The notes beneath the pieces are model-generated. The model was not told where the DNA came from. It worked only from the letters and a program-made list of their open reading frames with translations, and did no database searches. From NCBI GenBank assembly GCA_948436975.1, contig CAOJJB010000007.1, positions 38,971 to 102,970 of the forward strand: a stretch of DNA of 64,000 bases. Reading direction: 5' to 3'. This DNA comes from an uncultured Clostridium sp. (GTDB taxonomy: Bacteria; Bacillota; Clostridia; TANB77; CAG-508). Below are positions 56,953 to 64,000 of the stretch, in pieces. The first letter of the stretch is position 1; every line of letters begins with the position of its first letter. Both the position numbers and the translations under genes were made by a program.

Positions 56953-57948
56953 GTGAAAGATATATTAATAATGGGAATTGAATCTAGTTGTGATGAAACA
57001 TCAATATCAGTTGTAAAAAATGGCAGAGAAGTTTTGTCAAATGTTATAAATTCTCAAATAAAAATACATGAAGAATATGGAGGAGTTGTTCCTGAAATTG
57101 CATCAAGATGTCATACAGAAGTAATAAATGGAATAATGAAACAAGCTTTAAAAGATGCAAAAGTTTCTTTAGAAAATATTGATGCAATAGCAGTTACTCA
57201 GGGGCCAGGTTTAGTAGGGGCATTATTAGTAGGAGTTTCATATGCAAAAGGATTAAGTTATGTAGCAGAAAAACCATTAGTAGCAGTAAATCATATAGAA
57301 GGACATATTGCAGGGAATTATTTAACACATAAAGAACTAAAACCACCATTTATATGTTTAATTATATCTGGTGGACATACACATTTAGTAAATGTAAAAA
57401 GTTATAATGATTTTGAAATTCTAGGAAAAACAAGAGATGACGCAGTTGGAGAAGCTTTTGATAAAGTAGCAAGAGTTGTAGGATTAGGTTATCCAGGAGG
57501 ACCTAAAGTAGATAAATTAGCAAAAGAAGGAAAATCAAATATAAAATTACCTTTAACTCATTTTGAAAACTTAGATTTTAGTTTTAGTGGAATAAAAACA
57601 GCAGTTATAAACTTACATCATAAAACACCAGATATAAACAAAGCAGATATATGTGCGAGTTTTCAAACAGCAGTTACGGAGATGCTTATTTCAAATGTTA
57701 AACAAGCAATAAAACAATATAATTCAGAAAAAATAGTTATAGCAGGAGGAGTTTCAAGAAATTCATTTATAAGAAGCTCATTTGATAAATTATCAAATGA
57801 ACTTCTTATAAAAGTATATTATCCTGAACCAATACTATGTACAGATAATGCTGCAATGATTGCAGCAGCAGGATATTACAATTATATAAATAAAGAGATA
57901 ACAGACTTAAAACTAAATGCAATACCTAATTTAAAAATAGGTGAATAG
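56953..57948 (+). CDS. tsaD: tRNA N6-threonylcarbamoyladenosine transferase TsaD
   Basis: 331 residues from a GTG start with TTAGGAG eight bases upstream. Motifs: GIESSCDETS at the N-terminus, the metal ligands in HIEGHIAGNYL, IISGGHTHL, GEAFDKVARV and VIAGGVSRNS. It puts the t6A modification at position 37 of ANN-decoding tRNAs together with TsaB, TsaE and TsaC, which are not in this window. A phosphoesterase gene follows at once. Confidence 0.96.
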   Translation: MKDILIMGIESSCDETSISVVKNGREVLSNVINSQIKIHEEYGGVVPEIASRCHTEVINGIMKQALKDAKVSLENIDAIAVTQGPGLVGALLVGVSYAKGLSYVAEKPLVAVNHIEGHIAGNYLTHKELKPPFICLIISGGHTHLVNVKSYNDFEILGKTRDDAVGEAFDKVARVVGLGYPGGPKVDKLAKEGKSNIKLPLTHFENLDFSFSGIKTAVINLHHKTPDINKADICASFQTAVTEMLISNVKQAIKQYNSEKIVIAGGVSRNSFIRSSFDKLSNELLIKVYYPEPILCTDNAAMIAAAGYYNYINKEITDLKLNAIPNLKIGE

Positions 57949-57983
57949 AAGACAACTATATGAAATTGTTTAAAGAGGTAGAT

Positions 57984-58691
57984 ATGGCAATATATGTAAT
58001 AGGTGATTTACACTTATCATTTTCGGTTGATAAACCAATGGATATATTTGGGAACAATTGGGAAAATCATGCCGAAAAAATAAAAAATAATTGGATAGAA
58101 AAAGTAAAAGAAAATGATACTGTTATTTTGCCAGGAGATTTTTCATGGGCTACATATTTAGAGGAAACTTATAAAGATTTTGAATTTTTAAATTCTTTAC
58201 CAGGAAAAAAAATATTATCTAAAGGAAATCATGATTATTGGTGGACTACTTTAACTAGTATGAAAAAATTTTTAAAAGAAAATTATTTTGAAAATATTGA
58301 CTTTTTATATAATAATGCTTATCTTATAGATGAGAGAATAATTATAGGAACTAGAGGTTGGATCAATTCTTGGAAATCTGAAGAAAATTATAAAATTTTA
58401 AAAAGAGAAAATGATCGTTTAAAATTATCTTTAGAAAAAGGGGTACAGGAATTTGGAAATAATAAAGAAATAATTGGATTTATACATTACCCGCCATTTT
58501 ATAAAGAACAAATAATTCCAAAAGAAATTGATTTTATAAAAACTTTAAGTGATTATAATGTAAAAAAATGTTATTATGCTCATTTACATGCTGAATCACT
58601 TAAGGATGCAGTAAACGGAAATGTAAATGGAATAGAATTTAAACTAGTAAGTTCAGATTATTTAAAATTTAATTTATTAAAGATAATATAA
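57984..58691 (+). CDS. Metallophosphoesterase (calcineurin-like)
   Basis: 235 residues from ATG 57984 (AAAGAGGTAG upstream); the ATG at 57960 is rejected for lack of a site. Motifs in order: GDLHLS, PGDFSWATY, KGNHDYWW, GFIHYPP and CYYAHLHAES, giving the two-metal centre. These enzymes hydrolyse phosphomonoesters, diesters or nucleotides; substrate unknown. It is closely linked to tsaD and to the zincin-like gene after it (12 bases). Confidence 0.85.
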   Translation: MAIYVIGDLHLSFSVDKPMDIFGNNWENHAEKIKNNWIEKVKENDTVILPGDFSWATYLEETYKDFEFLNSLPGKKILSKGNHDYWWTTLTSMKKFLKENYFENIDFLYNNAYLIDERIIIGTRGWINSWKSEENYKILKRENDRLKLSLEKGVQEFGNNKEIIGFIHYPPFYKEQIIPKEIDFIKTLSDYNVKKCYYAHLHAESLKDAVNGNVNGIEFKLVSSDYLKFNLLKII

Positions 58692-58703
58692 GGAAAGAAA
58701 ATT

Positions 58704-59912
58704 ATGGAAAATAAATCAACTAATGAAAAATTGTATTATAATGCAGATTTAGATAAAATTTTAAGAAAATATATAACTAGAGGACAATATGGTAAATTTG
58801 ATATTATATTACACGAGATATTTCATAGAAGAGCATATGAATATGAGTTTTCAAAAGAACATATAGAAAATGAAGTTATTAATTTTATAAAAAGAATAGA
58901 AAGAGTTGAATTTGTAGATAAAAATGATCCAAATATTAGTTCTGAAACATGTATGGGAGTATATATTCCTAGTGAGAAGTGTATAAAATTAAATCAAGAC
59001 TTTTTCTTAAAAGAAGAAAAGTTAGTATCAGGATTTGAGTTTGGAAGTAAAATGTTCCAAACATTAACGCATGAAGTATATCATGGAATTACAGATAATG
59101 GAACTAATTTAGGATTAATGCATAGAAGAAGAAATGAAAATTTTTTTAGAGGAGCAGCAATAAATGAAGTAATGACAGAAACAGCTGCTAATAGAGCTTG
59201 TTTATCAAGAGGTGCTAAAGAAGCTGAACAGTATAGAGCAGAAACAAATGGTTATACTGATATAACTTTTTTTGCAAATTTATTAGCAGCAAGTTGTGGA
59301 ACTACAGAAAAATCATTATTAAGAGCAGGAATACAAAATAGGGATAAAGTAATAGATATATTTATTTCTAGATTTCCACAAAATGAAGTAATATTAAATA
59401 AAGCAATGCAATTATTTCAAAAAATGGAATCAAGCTTAGATATTATATATAATAATAGATATAAAAAAGATAAAAAAGATTGTCCCAAAACAATAGAGGA
59501 ACTAGAAGCTGATAGGCAAATATTGGAAAGTTCATTATCAACATTATATGGTACTGCATTTGAACTTGCTTCATTTCAACTTGAAAATGAAAGTTTAGAA
59601 ATGTCAAAACAAACTATTCCAGATATAAAATATAGATATCTAAAAATGGAAAGAATAATAGAAGATTCTTTAAATCAATTTAAATATTATGGTGCAATTT
59701 TTGAAGAAGATAAACAAATTATTTATAGTAAAATTTTAAAACAACAAAAAGATTTAGCTAATAGAATTATTGAAATAGATACAGTAGATAAACAAGGATA
59801 TAAAATACTTAATAATGAAACAAGAAAAAGTTTAATTTTATTAGCTAGAAGTGGATCTTTACATGAAATGTCAGAAGAATTATATATGAAATATGGAATA
59901 CAAATACCATAA
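58704..59912 (+). CDS. Zincin-like protein with two HExxH motifs, function unknown
   Basis: 402 residues. HEVYH at 123-127, followed 31 residues later by NEVMTETAAN (Glu159 as likely third ligand), gives the gluzincin pattern of a zinc metallopeptidase. A second HEIFH lies at 37-41. There is no signal peptide, so it acts inside the cell. The C-terminal half (200-402) is helical and charged. AAGGAAAG precedes the ATG. The frame stays open beyond the TAA stop for the whole next gene, so the original protein may have been 587 residues long. Confidence 0.7.
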   Translation: MENKSTNEKLYYNADLDKILRKYITRGQYGKFDIILHEIFHRRAYEYEFSKEHIENEVINFIKRIERVEFVDKNDPNISSETCMGVYIPSEKCIKLNQDFFLKEEKLVSGFEFGSKMFQTLTHEVYHGITDNGTNLGLMHRRRNENFFRGAAINEVMTETAANRACLSRGAKEAEQYRAETNGYTDITFFANLLAASCGTTEKSLLRAGIQNRDKVIDIFISRFPQNEVILNKAMQLFQKMESSLDIIYNNRYKKDKKDCPKTIEELEADRQILESSLSTLYGTAFELASFQLENESLEMSKQTIPDIKYRYLKMERIIEDSLNQFKYYGAIFEEDKQIIYSKILKQQKDLANRIIEIDTVDKQGYKILNNETRKSLILLARSGSLHEMSEELYMKYGIQIP

Positions 59913-59954
59913 AAAGTATATTTTGATAACATAGTATATAACATTACAGATAAT

Positions 59955-60464
59955 TTGGAATATTCTAATTATGTTATGAAAGAAGATTTTGATAATGGTA
60001 GACAATGGGATAATAGAGATGCTGCAATTGTAATGAAAAAAATATTTGTATCAGAAATGGAAAGGAAAGGATTAAGACATAGTGAAATACAAACTACAAC
60101 AGAATATACGCAAGAATTGCCAACAATAGATTGGATAGAAAAAATGGAAGAAATACCAATAGCAAGTGATGAAAGCAAGAAAAAAGGAATATTCGAAAAA
60201 ATAAAAAAATCTATAAATAATATAATTACTAGATTTAAGAATAGAAATAATTTAAAACTAAATCAAGAAAACCCGTATAGAGAAGAACAAGATAATTCTG
60301 AATATTATGCTAGCTTGGTAACGAAGCCAGCAGATGATGTTTCATCAAAATCTGTTTGGGATAAATATAAAGTAGATGTAGAACCAATCATGCCTTTAGA
60401 TGGAAATAAATATAATAATGAAACTCAAAATAAAAAAAGAGATGATAAAGATACAGGAAGATAG
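59955..60464 (+). CDS. Downstream open frame, possibly the C-terminal part of the zincin-like protein
   Basis: 169 codons from a TTG at 59955 (next ATG 59976), neither with a ribosome binding site. It is in the same frame as 58704-59912 and is separated only by the TAA at 59910-59912 and 14 open codons. The product is hydrophilic and disordered-looking toward the C-terminus (KKKGIFEKIKKS, QNKKRDDKDTG). Chance alone would leave such an in-frame opening in roughly one of ten cases, so a nonsense mutation is likely but not proven. Confidence 0.5.
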   Translation: MEYSNYVMKEDFDNGRQWDNRDAAIVMKKIFVSEMERKGLRHSEIQTTTEYTQELPTIDWIEKMEEIPIASDESKKKGIFEKIKKSINNIITRFKNRNNLKLNQENPYREEQDNSEYYASLVTKPADDVSSKSVWDKYKVDVEPIMPLDGNKYNNETQNKKRDDKDTGR

Positions 60465-60486
60465 TAAAAGGAAAGGAAAATAAAAT

Positions 60487-60708
60487 TTGGAAGATATAGT
60501 AGAAAAATCAGAAAATGAATTAATGATTATTGCTAATTGTACAATTAAGGGAAGAAAATTTGTAATAACAGTTGATAAGAAAGTATATGTAAAAGGTAAA
60601 GATAATAAATATAGAGAATATTCAAATTATGATGAAAAAACGGAATTTTTAAAAAAGTATACTAAAGAGCCAAAAAGTTTAGATATTTATATTGGAGATG
60701 AAAGATAA
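60487..60708 (+). CDS. Small protein of unknown function
   Basis: 73 residues from a TTG with AAAGGAAAGG nine bases upstream. Charged, beta-rich (IIANCTIKGRKFVITVDKKVY), soluble. It sits between the zincin region and lepA. No family recognised. Confidence 0.55.
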   Translation: MEDIVEKSENELMIIANCTIKGRKFVITVDKKVYVKGKDNKYREYSNYDEKTEFLKKYTKEPKSLDIYIGDER

Positions 60709-60739
60709 ATTAAACTAACAATAAATTAAGGAGAGAAAA

Positions 60740-62554
60740 ATGCAAAATAAAAAGAATAACATTAGAAATTTTAGTATAATTGCACATATAGATCATGGAA
60801 AATCAACATTAGCAGATAGAATTATAGAAATGACAGGAGCTCTTTCAGAAAGAGAAATGGAATCTCAAGTTCTAGATAATATGGATATAGAAAGAGAAAG
60901 AGGAATTACAATAAAATCACAGGCTGTGAAAATGAATTATATGGCCAAAAATGGAGAAACATATGAATTTAATTTAATTGATACTCCAGGACATGTAGAC
61001 TTTAATTATGAAGTATCAAGAAGTTTAGCAGCATGTGAAGGTGCGATTTTAGTAGTAGATAGTACTCAAGGAGTAGAGGCACAAACTTTAGCAAATGTAT
61101 ATTTAGCATTAGATGATAATTTAGAAATATTGCCAGTAATAAATAAAGTTGACTTACCAAATGCAAGACCAGATGAAGTAAAAAAGGAGATAGAAGATAT
61201 TATAGGAATTCCAGCAATGGATGCTCCATGTATATCGGCTAAAACTGGATTAAATGTTGAAGAAGTTTTAGAAAGACTAGTAACAGATATATCAGCTCCT
61301 TTAGGTGATGAAAATGGAGAATTGCAAGCATTAATATTTGATTCATATTATGATAATTATAAAGGAGCTCTAAGTTATGTAAGAATAAAAAATGGAACAG
61401 TAAGGGCAAATGATGAAATTTTATTTATGGCGACAGGAAAAGTTTTTACAGTAACAGAAGTAGGATATTTCGGAGCAGGAAGTTATGTAATTACTGATAA
61501 ATTACAAGCAGGAGAAGTTGGATATATCGCAGCAAGTGTTAAAACAGTATCAGATTTGAATGTAGGTGATACAATAACTTTAAAAAACAATCCTTCAAAA
61601 GAACCACTTCCAGGGTATAAAAAAGCAAATTCTATGGTATATTGTGGAATGTATCCAATAGATGGTAGTGAATATGAACCACTAAAAGAAGCATTAGAAA
61701 AATTAAAATTAAATGATGCAGCATTGAATTATGAACCAGAAACATCAGCAGCATTAGGTTTTGGGTTTAGATGTGGCTTTTTAGGATTATTACATTTGGA
61801 AATTGTAATAGAAAGATTAGAAAGAGAATTTGACATAGGATTAATTACAACAGCACCATCTGTTATATATCAAGTTCATAGGACATCAGGAGAAGTAATT
61901 GAACTTTATAATCCTACTGAATTACCACCACAAACAGAAATAAGTTTTATGGAAGAACCTATAATGAAAGCAGAAATAATGATACCAAAAGAGTTTGTAG
62001 GAAATGTTATGAAAGTATGTCAAGAACGAAGAGGTGTATATCTAGATATGAAATATTTAGATGAAAACAGAGTAACAATAGAATATGAATTACCTCTAAA
62101 TGAAATTATATATGATTTTTTTGATACAATAAAATCTAAAACTAAAGGTTATGCATCAGTTGATTATGAGTTTAAAGAATATAGAAGAGCAGAACTTGTA
62201 AAGTTAGACTTACACATAAACAATGAAGCTGTTGATGCTTTATCATTTATAGTACACAAAGACTCAGCATATGAGAGAGGAAGAAAAATGGCAGAAAAGC
62301 TGAAAAAAGTCATACCAAGGCAATTATTTGAAATACCAATACAAGCAGTTGTAAGTGGAAAAATAATAGCTAGAGAAACTCTTTCAGCAATGAGAAAAGA
62401 CGTTTTAGCTAAATGTTATGGTGGGGATATAACAAGAAAGAAAAAATTATTGGAAAAACAGAAAAAAGGAAAGAAAAAAATGCGTCAAATAGGAAATGTA
62501 GAGGTACCACAAGAAGCATTTTTAGCTGTTCTAAAATTAGATGATGAGGAATAA
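60740..62554 (+). CDS. lepA: Elongation factor 4 (LepA)
   Basis: 604 residues. GTPase domain with [21 protein letters not shown] and NKVDLP; domains II, III and V and the LepA-specific C-terminal domain ([24 protein letters not shown]) are complete. It is a ribosome-bound GTPase implicated in back-translocation and assembly of the 30S subunit. AGGAGAG precedes the ATG. Followed after 52 bases by the rRNA methyltransferase gene, probably in one transcript. Confidence 0.96.
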   Translation: MQNKKNNIRNFSIIAHIDHGKSTLADRIIEMTGALSEREMESQVLDNMDIERERGITIKSQAVKMNYMAKNGETYEFNLIDTPGHVDFNYEVSRSLAACEGAILVVDSTQGVEAQTLANVYLALDDNLEILPVINKVDLPNARPDEVKKEIEDIIGIPAMDAPCISAKTGLNVEEVLERLVTDISAPLGDENGELQALIFDSYYDNYKGALSYVRIKNGTVRANDEILFMATGKVFTVTEVGYFGAGSYVITDKLQAGEVGYIAASVKTVSDLNVGDTITLKNNPSKEPLPGYKKANSMVYCGMYPIDGSEYEPLKEALEKLKLNDAALNYEPETSAALGFGFRCGFLGLLHLEIVIERLEREFDIGLITTAPSVIYQVHRTSGEVIELYNPTELPPQTEISFMEEPIMKAEIMIPKEFVGNVMKVCQERRGVYLDMKYLDENRVTIEYELPLNEIIYDFFDTIKSKTKGYASVDYEFKEYRRAELVKLDLHINNEAVDALSFIVHKDSAYERGRKMAEKLKKVIPRQLFEIPIQAVVSGKIIARETLSAMRKDVLAKCYGGDITRKKKLLEKQKKGKKKMRQIGNVEVPQEAFLAVLKLDDEE

Positions 62555-62606
62555 TACGGTTATAGGTAAACCAATACCTAAATAAAATAACTAGGAAAGA
62601 AAAAAT

Positions 62607-63545
62607 ATGGAAAATGAAAGTAGAAGAAAATCCCAAAGAAGACAAGGGGAACGTAGAAAAAATGATAGAAGAATAGGAAATGAAAGAAGAAAAAGAGAAT
62701 TACCTTTGAAAAAAGGAGAAGTTGAACATAGAAAAGGGGATAGACGTTTAAAAGAAGAAAGAAGAATAATAGAAAGAAGAACACAAGATGATAGAAGACA
62801 AGAAGATGAAAATGCTTATGAAGATATTGTATTTGGAAGAAATGCTGTATTAGAACTTTTAAAATCAGATAAAGATATTAATAAAATTTTTATTGAATTA
62901 GGAGAAAAACATGGTTCAATAAAGGAAATAATAGGAAAAGCAAAAGAAAATAGAATTGTTTTAGTAGAAGTAGATAAACAAAAATTAGATAGTATGGCAG
63001 AAAATCATCAAGGTGTCATTGCAATTGTTCCACCATTTAATTATTGTGAAGTTGATGATATTTTGGAATATGCTAAGCAAAAACAAGAAGATCCATTTAT
63101 TTTAATTTTAGATGGAATTGAAGATCCACATAATTTAGGATCTATTATTAGAACTGCTGAAACAGCAGGAGTTCACGGTATTATAATTCCAAAAAGAAGA
63201 AGTGTTTCTGTAAATAGTACAGTTGCAAAAGTTTCTACTGGAGCAGTTTCTTATATGAAAATAGCTAGAGTAAACAATATAAATGATTGTATAAGAAAAC
63301 TTAAGGATGCTGGTCTTTGGATAATTGGAACAGATGGAGAGGCTAAGACATTATATTATAACCAAGACTTAAAAGGTTCGATTGCTATAATTATAGGTAG
63401 TGAAGGTTTTGGAATGAGTAAACTAGTTAAAGAAAACTCAGATATATTAATAAAAATTCCTATGAAAGGAAAAATTACTTCATTAAATGCATCAGTATCA
63501 GCAGGAATTATTATATATGAAGCAGTAAAACAAAGATTATTATAA
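62607..63545 (+). CDS. rlmB: 23S rRNA 2'-O-methyltransferase (TrmH/RlmB, SPOUT family) with basic N-terminal extension
   Basis: 312 residues. Residues 75-312 form the enzyme: substrate-binding domain (IVFGRNAVLELL) and SPOUT knot with DPHNLGSIIRTAE, IIIGSEGFGMS and LNASVSAGI. The usual length is about 245; here residues 1-72 are an extra segment made of short Arg/Glu/Asp repeats (GERRKNDRR, KGDRRLKEERR, TQDDRR) that is probably disordered and binds RNA. The exact methylation target is inferred from the family. Confidence 0.88.
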   Translation: MENESRRKSQRRQGERRKNDRRIGNERRKRELPLKKGEVEHRKGDRRLKEERRIIERRTQDDRRQEDENAYEDIVFGRNAVLELLKSDKDINKIFIELGEKHGSIKEIIGKAKENRIVLVEVDKQKLDSMAENHQGVIAIVPPFNYCEVDDILEYAKQKQEDPFILILDGIEDPHNLGSIIRTAETAGVHGIIIPKRRSVSVNSTVAKVSTGAVSYMKIARVNNINDCIRKLKDAGLWIIGTDGEAKTLYYNQDLKGSIAIIIGSEGFGMSKLVKENSDILIKIPMKGKITSLNASVSAGIIIYEAVKQRLL

Positions 63546-63560
63546 ATGAATATTTTGTAA

Positions 63561-63585
63561 AAAAGACCAATCTAATGGTCTTTTT
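63561..63585 (+). terminator. Terminator after the methyltransferase gene
   Basis: AAAAGACCA (63561-63569) pairs with TGGTCTTTT (63576-63584), ending in T5. Confidence 0.88.
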
Positions 63586-63761
63586 ATTATTATAAAAATG
63601 AGTAATAATATTTACTAATAATTAAATACTATATGAATGTTAATAAAATGTATTAGAAAAATAATATTAATGAAATTGAAAAATTATAATAACAATGTTA
63701 CTATGATGTATAAGTATAGGTGCATAAATAAAGCGCAAAATATAAAGTTTAGGAGAAAAGA

Positions 63762-64000
63762 ATGAAAAGAACAAACAAAAAAAGTAAAAATTTAGTAATA
63801 ATATCATTAATAGTATTATTGCTAATATTAGCAGTAGGATATGCAGCATTTTCAGACATTTTGACAATATCAGGAACAGCAAATGCAAAAGGAACATTTA
63901 ATTTAGAATTTCAAAATTCAGAAATAGTAACAATGGTTGGAGTAAATGAAGAAGGAACAAAAGCAGAAATATCAGAAGACAAAAATACATTAAATGTAAA
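63762..64000 (+). CDS. SipW-type signal peptide exported protein, 3' partial
   Basis: 79 codons are visible and the gene continues past the window. The N-terminus is a long signal: a basic start, a hydrophobic run (LVIISLIVLLLILAVGYAAF) and SDILTISGTANA. The AVGYAAFSD pattern is common in TasA/camelysin-like proteins processed by the SipW signal peptidase, which build extracellular fibres. The mature part seems beta-rich. AGGAGAAAAG precedes the ATG. Confidence 0.65.
   Translation, partial: MKRTNKKSKNLVIISLIVLLLILAVGYAAFSDILTISGTANAKGTFNLEFQNSEIVTMVGVNEEGTKAEISEDKNTLNV

Overview
The window is a very AT-rich chromosomal segment. Most genes lie on the plus strand, have strong GGAGG-type ribosome binding sites, end in intrinsic terminators and start from sigma-A-type promoters with a 17-18 base spacer. 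Several features point to a low-GC Firmicute of the Clostridia: MutS2, a LexA gene with a GAAC-N4-GTTC box, a T-box leader, ObgE, ClpC, a Spo0A-like regulator, a SleB-type cell wall hydrolase and a SipW-type exported protein at the right edge. An uncultured gut Clostridium relative is a reasonable guess, but the sequence alone does not fix the genus.

Layout. 1-5.7 kb is accessory and regulatory: the end of an ABC exporter, a Spo0A-like regulator with a degenerate receiver, a sigma factor whose region 2 is duplicated in tandem followed by a membrane anti-sigma-like protein, a GC-richer secreted protein bounded by a 14-bp inverted repeat, an orphan GHKL kinase and a HAD nucleotidase. 5.8-16.5 kb is core: rpsB-tsf behind a structured leader, a histidine phosphatase, carAB behind a leader-peptide attenuator, an unknown gene with a palindrome over its promoter, and a TetR/acyl-CoA synthetase pair. 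16.5-27.6 kb holds two unknown genes, trpS, obgE with an HD hydrolase, a ferritin-like protein, lexA, mutS2, another unknown gene and a SleB-like hydrolase. Five tRNA genes (Met/Ile-CAT, Tyr, Val, Asp, Phe) lie at 27.8-28.4 kb.

28.5-41.3 kb contains a MATE exporter, a long eukaryote-type GMP synthase, a MATE transporter fused to a cytidylate-kinase-like domain, MgtE behind a terminator-bearing leader, a two-component system with a frameshifted kinase, ClpC with its ribosome binding site inside a hairpin, and a cation efflux protein. 41.5-51.6 kb mixes small GC-richer orphan genes (two with one-base frameshifts at T runs) with leuS, a cysteine desulfurase, an SPFH/NfeD pair, mltG and two zinc-ribbon membrane paralogues. 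51.7-64 kb is mostly translation: T-box-controlled aspS, a LysRS fused to an HD domain, a site-2 protease, tsaD, a phosphoesterase, a zincin-like protein with two HExxH motifs, lepA, an rRNA methyltransferase with an RNA-binding-like N-terminal extension, and the start of a SipW-type exported protein.

No CRISPR array, phage or complete insertion sequence is visible. The most notable items are the duplicated-region-2 sigma factor, the pyrBI-like carAB attenuator, the MATE-kinase and LysRS-HD fusions, the aspS T-box that lacks a GAC specifier, and the hairpins that govern rpsB, mgtE and clpC. Three genes each need removal of one base to restore the frame, so either slipped-strand variation or assembly error must be considered.
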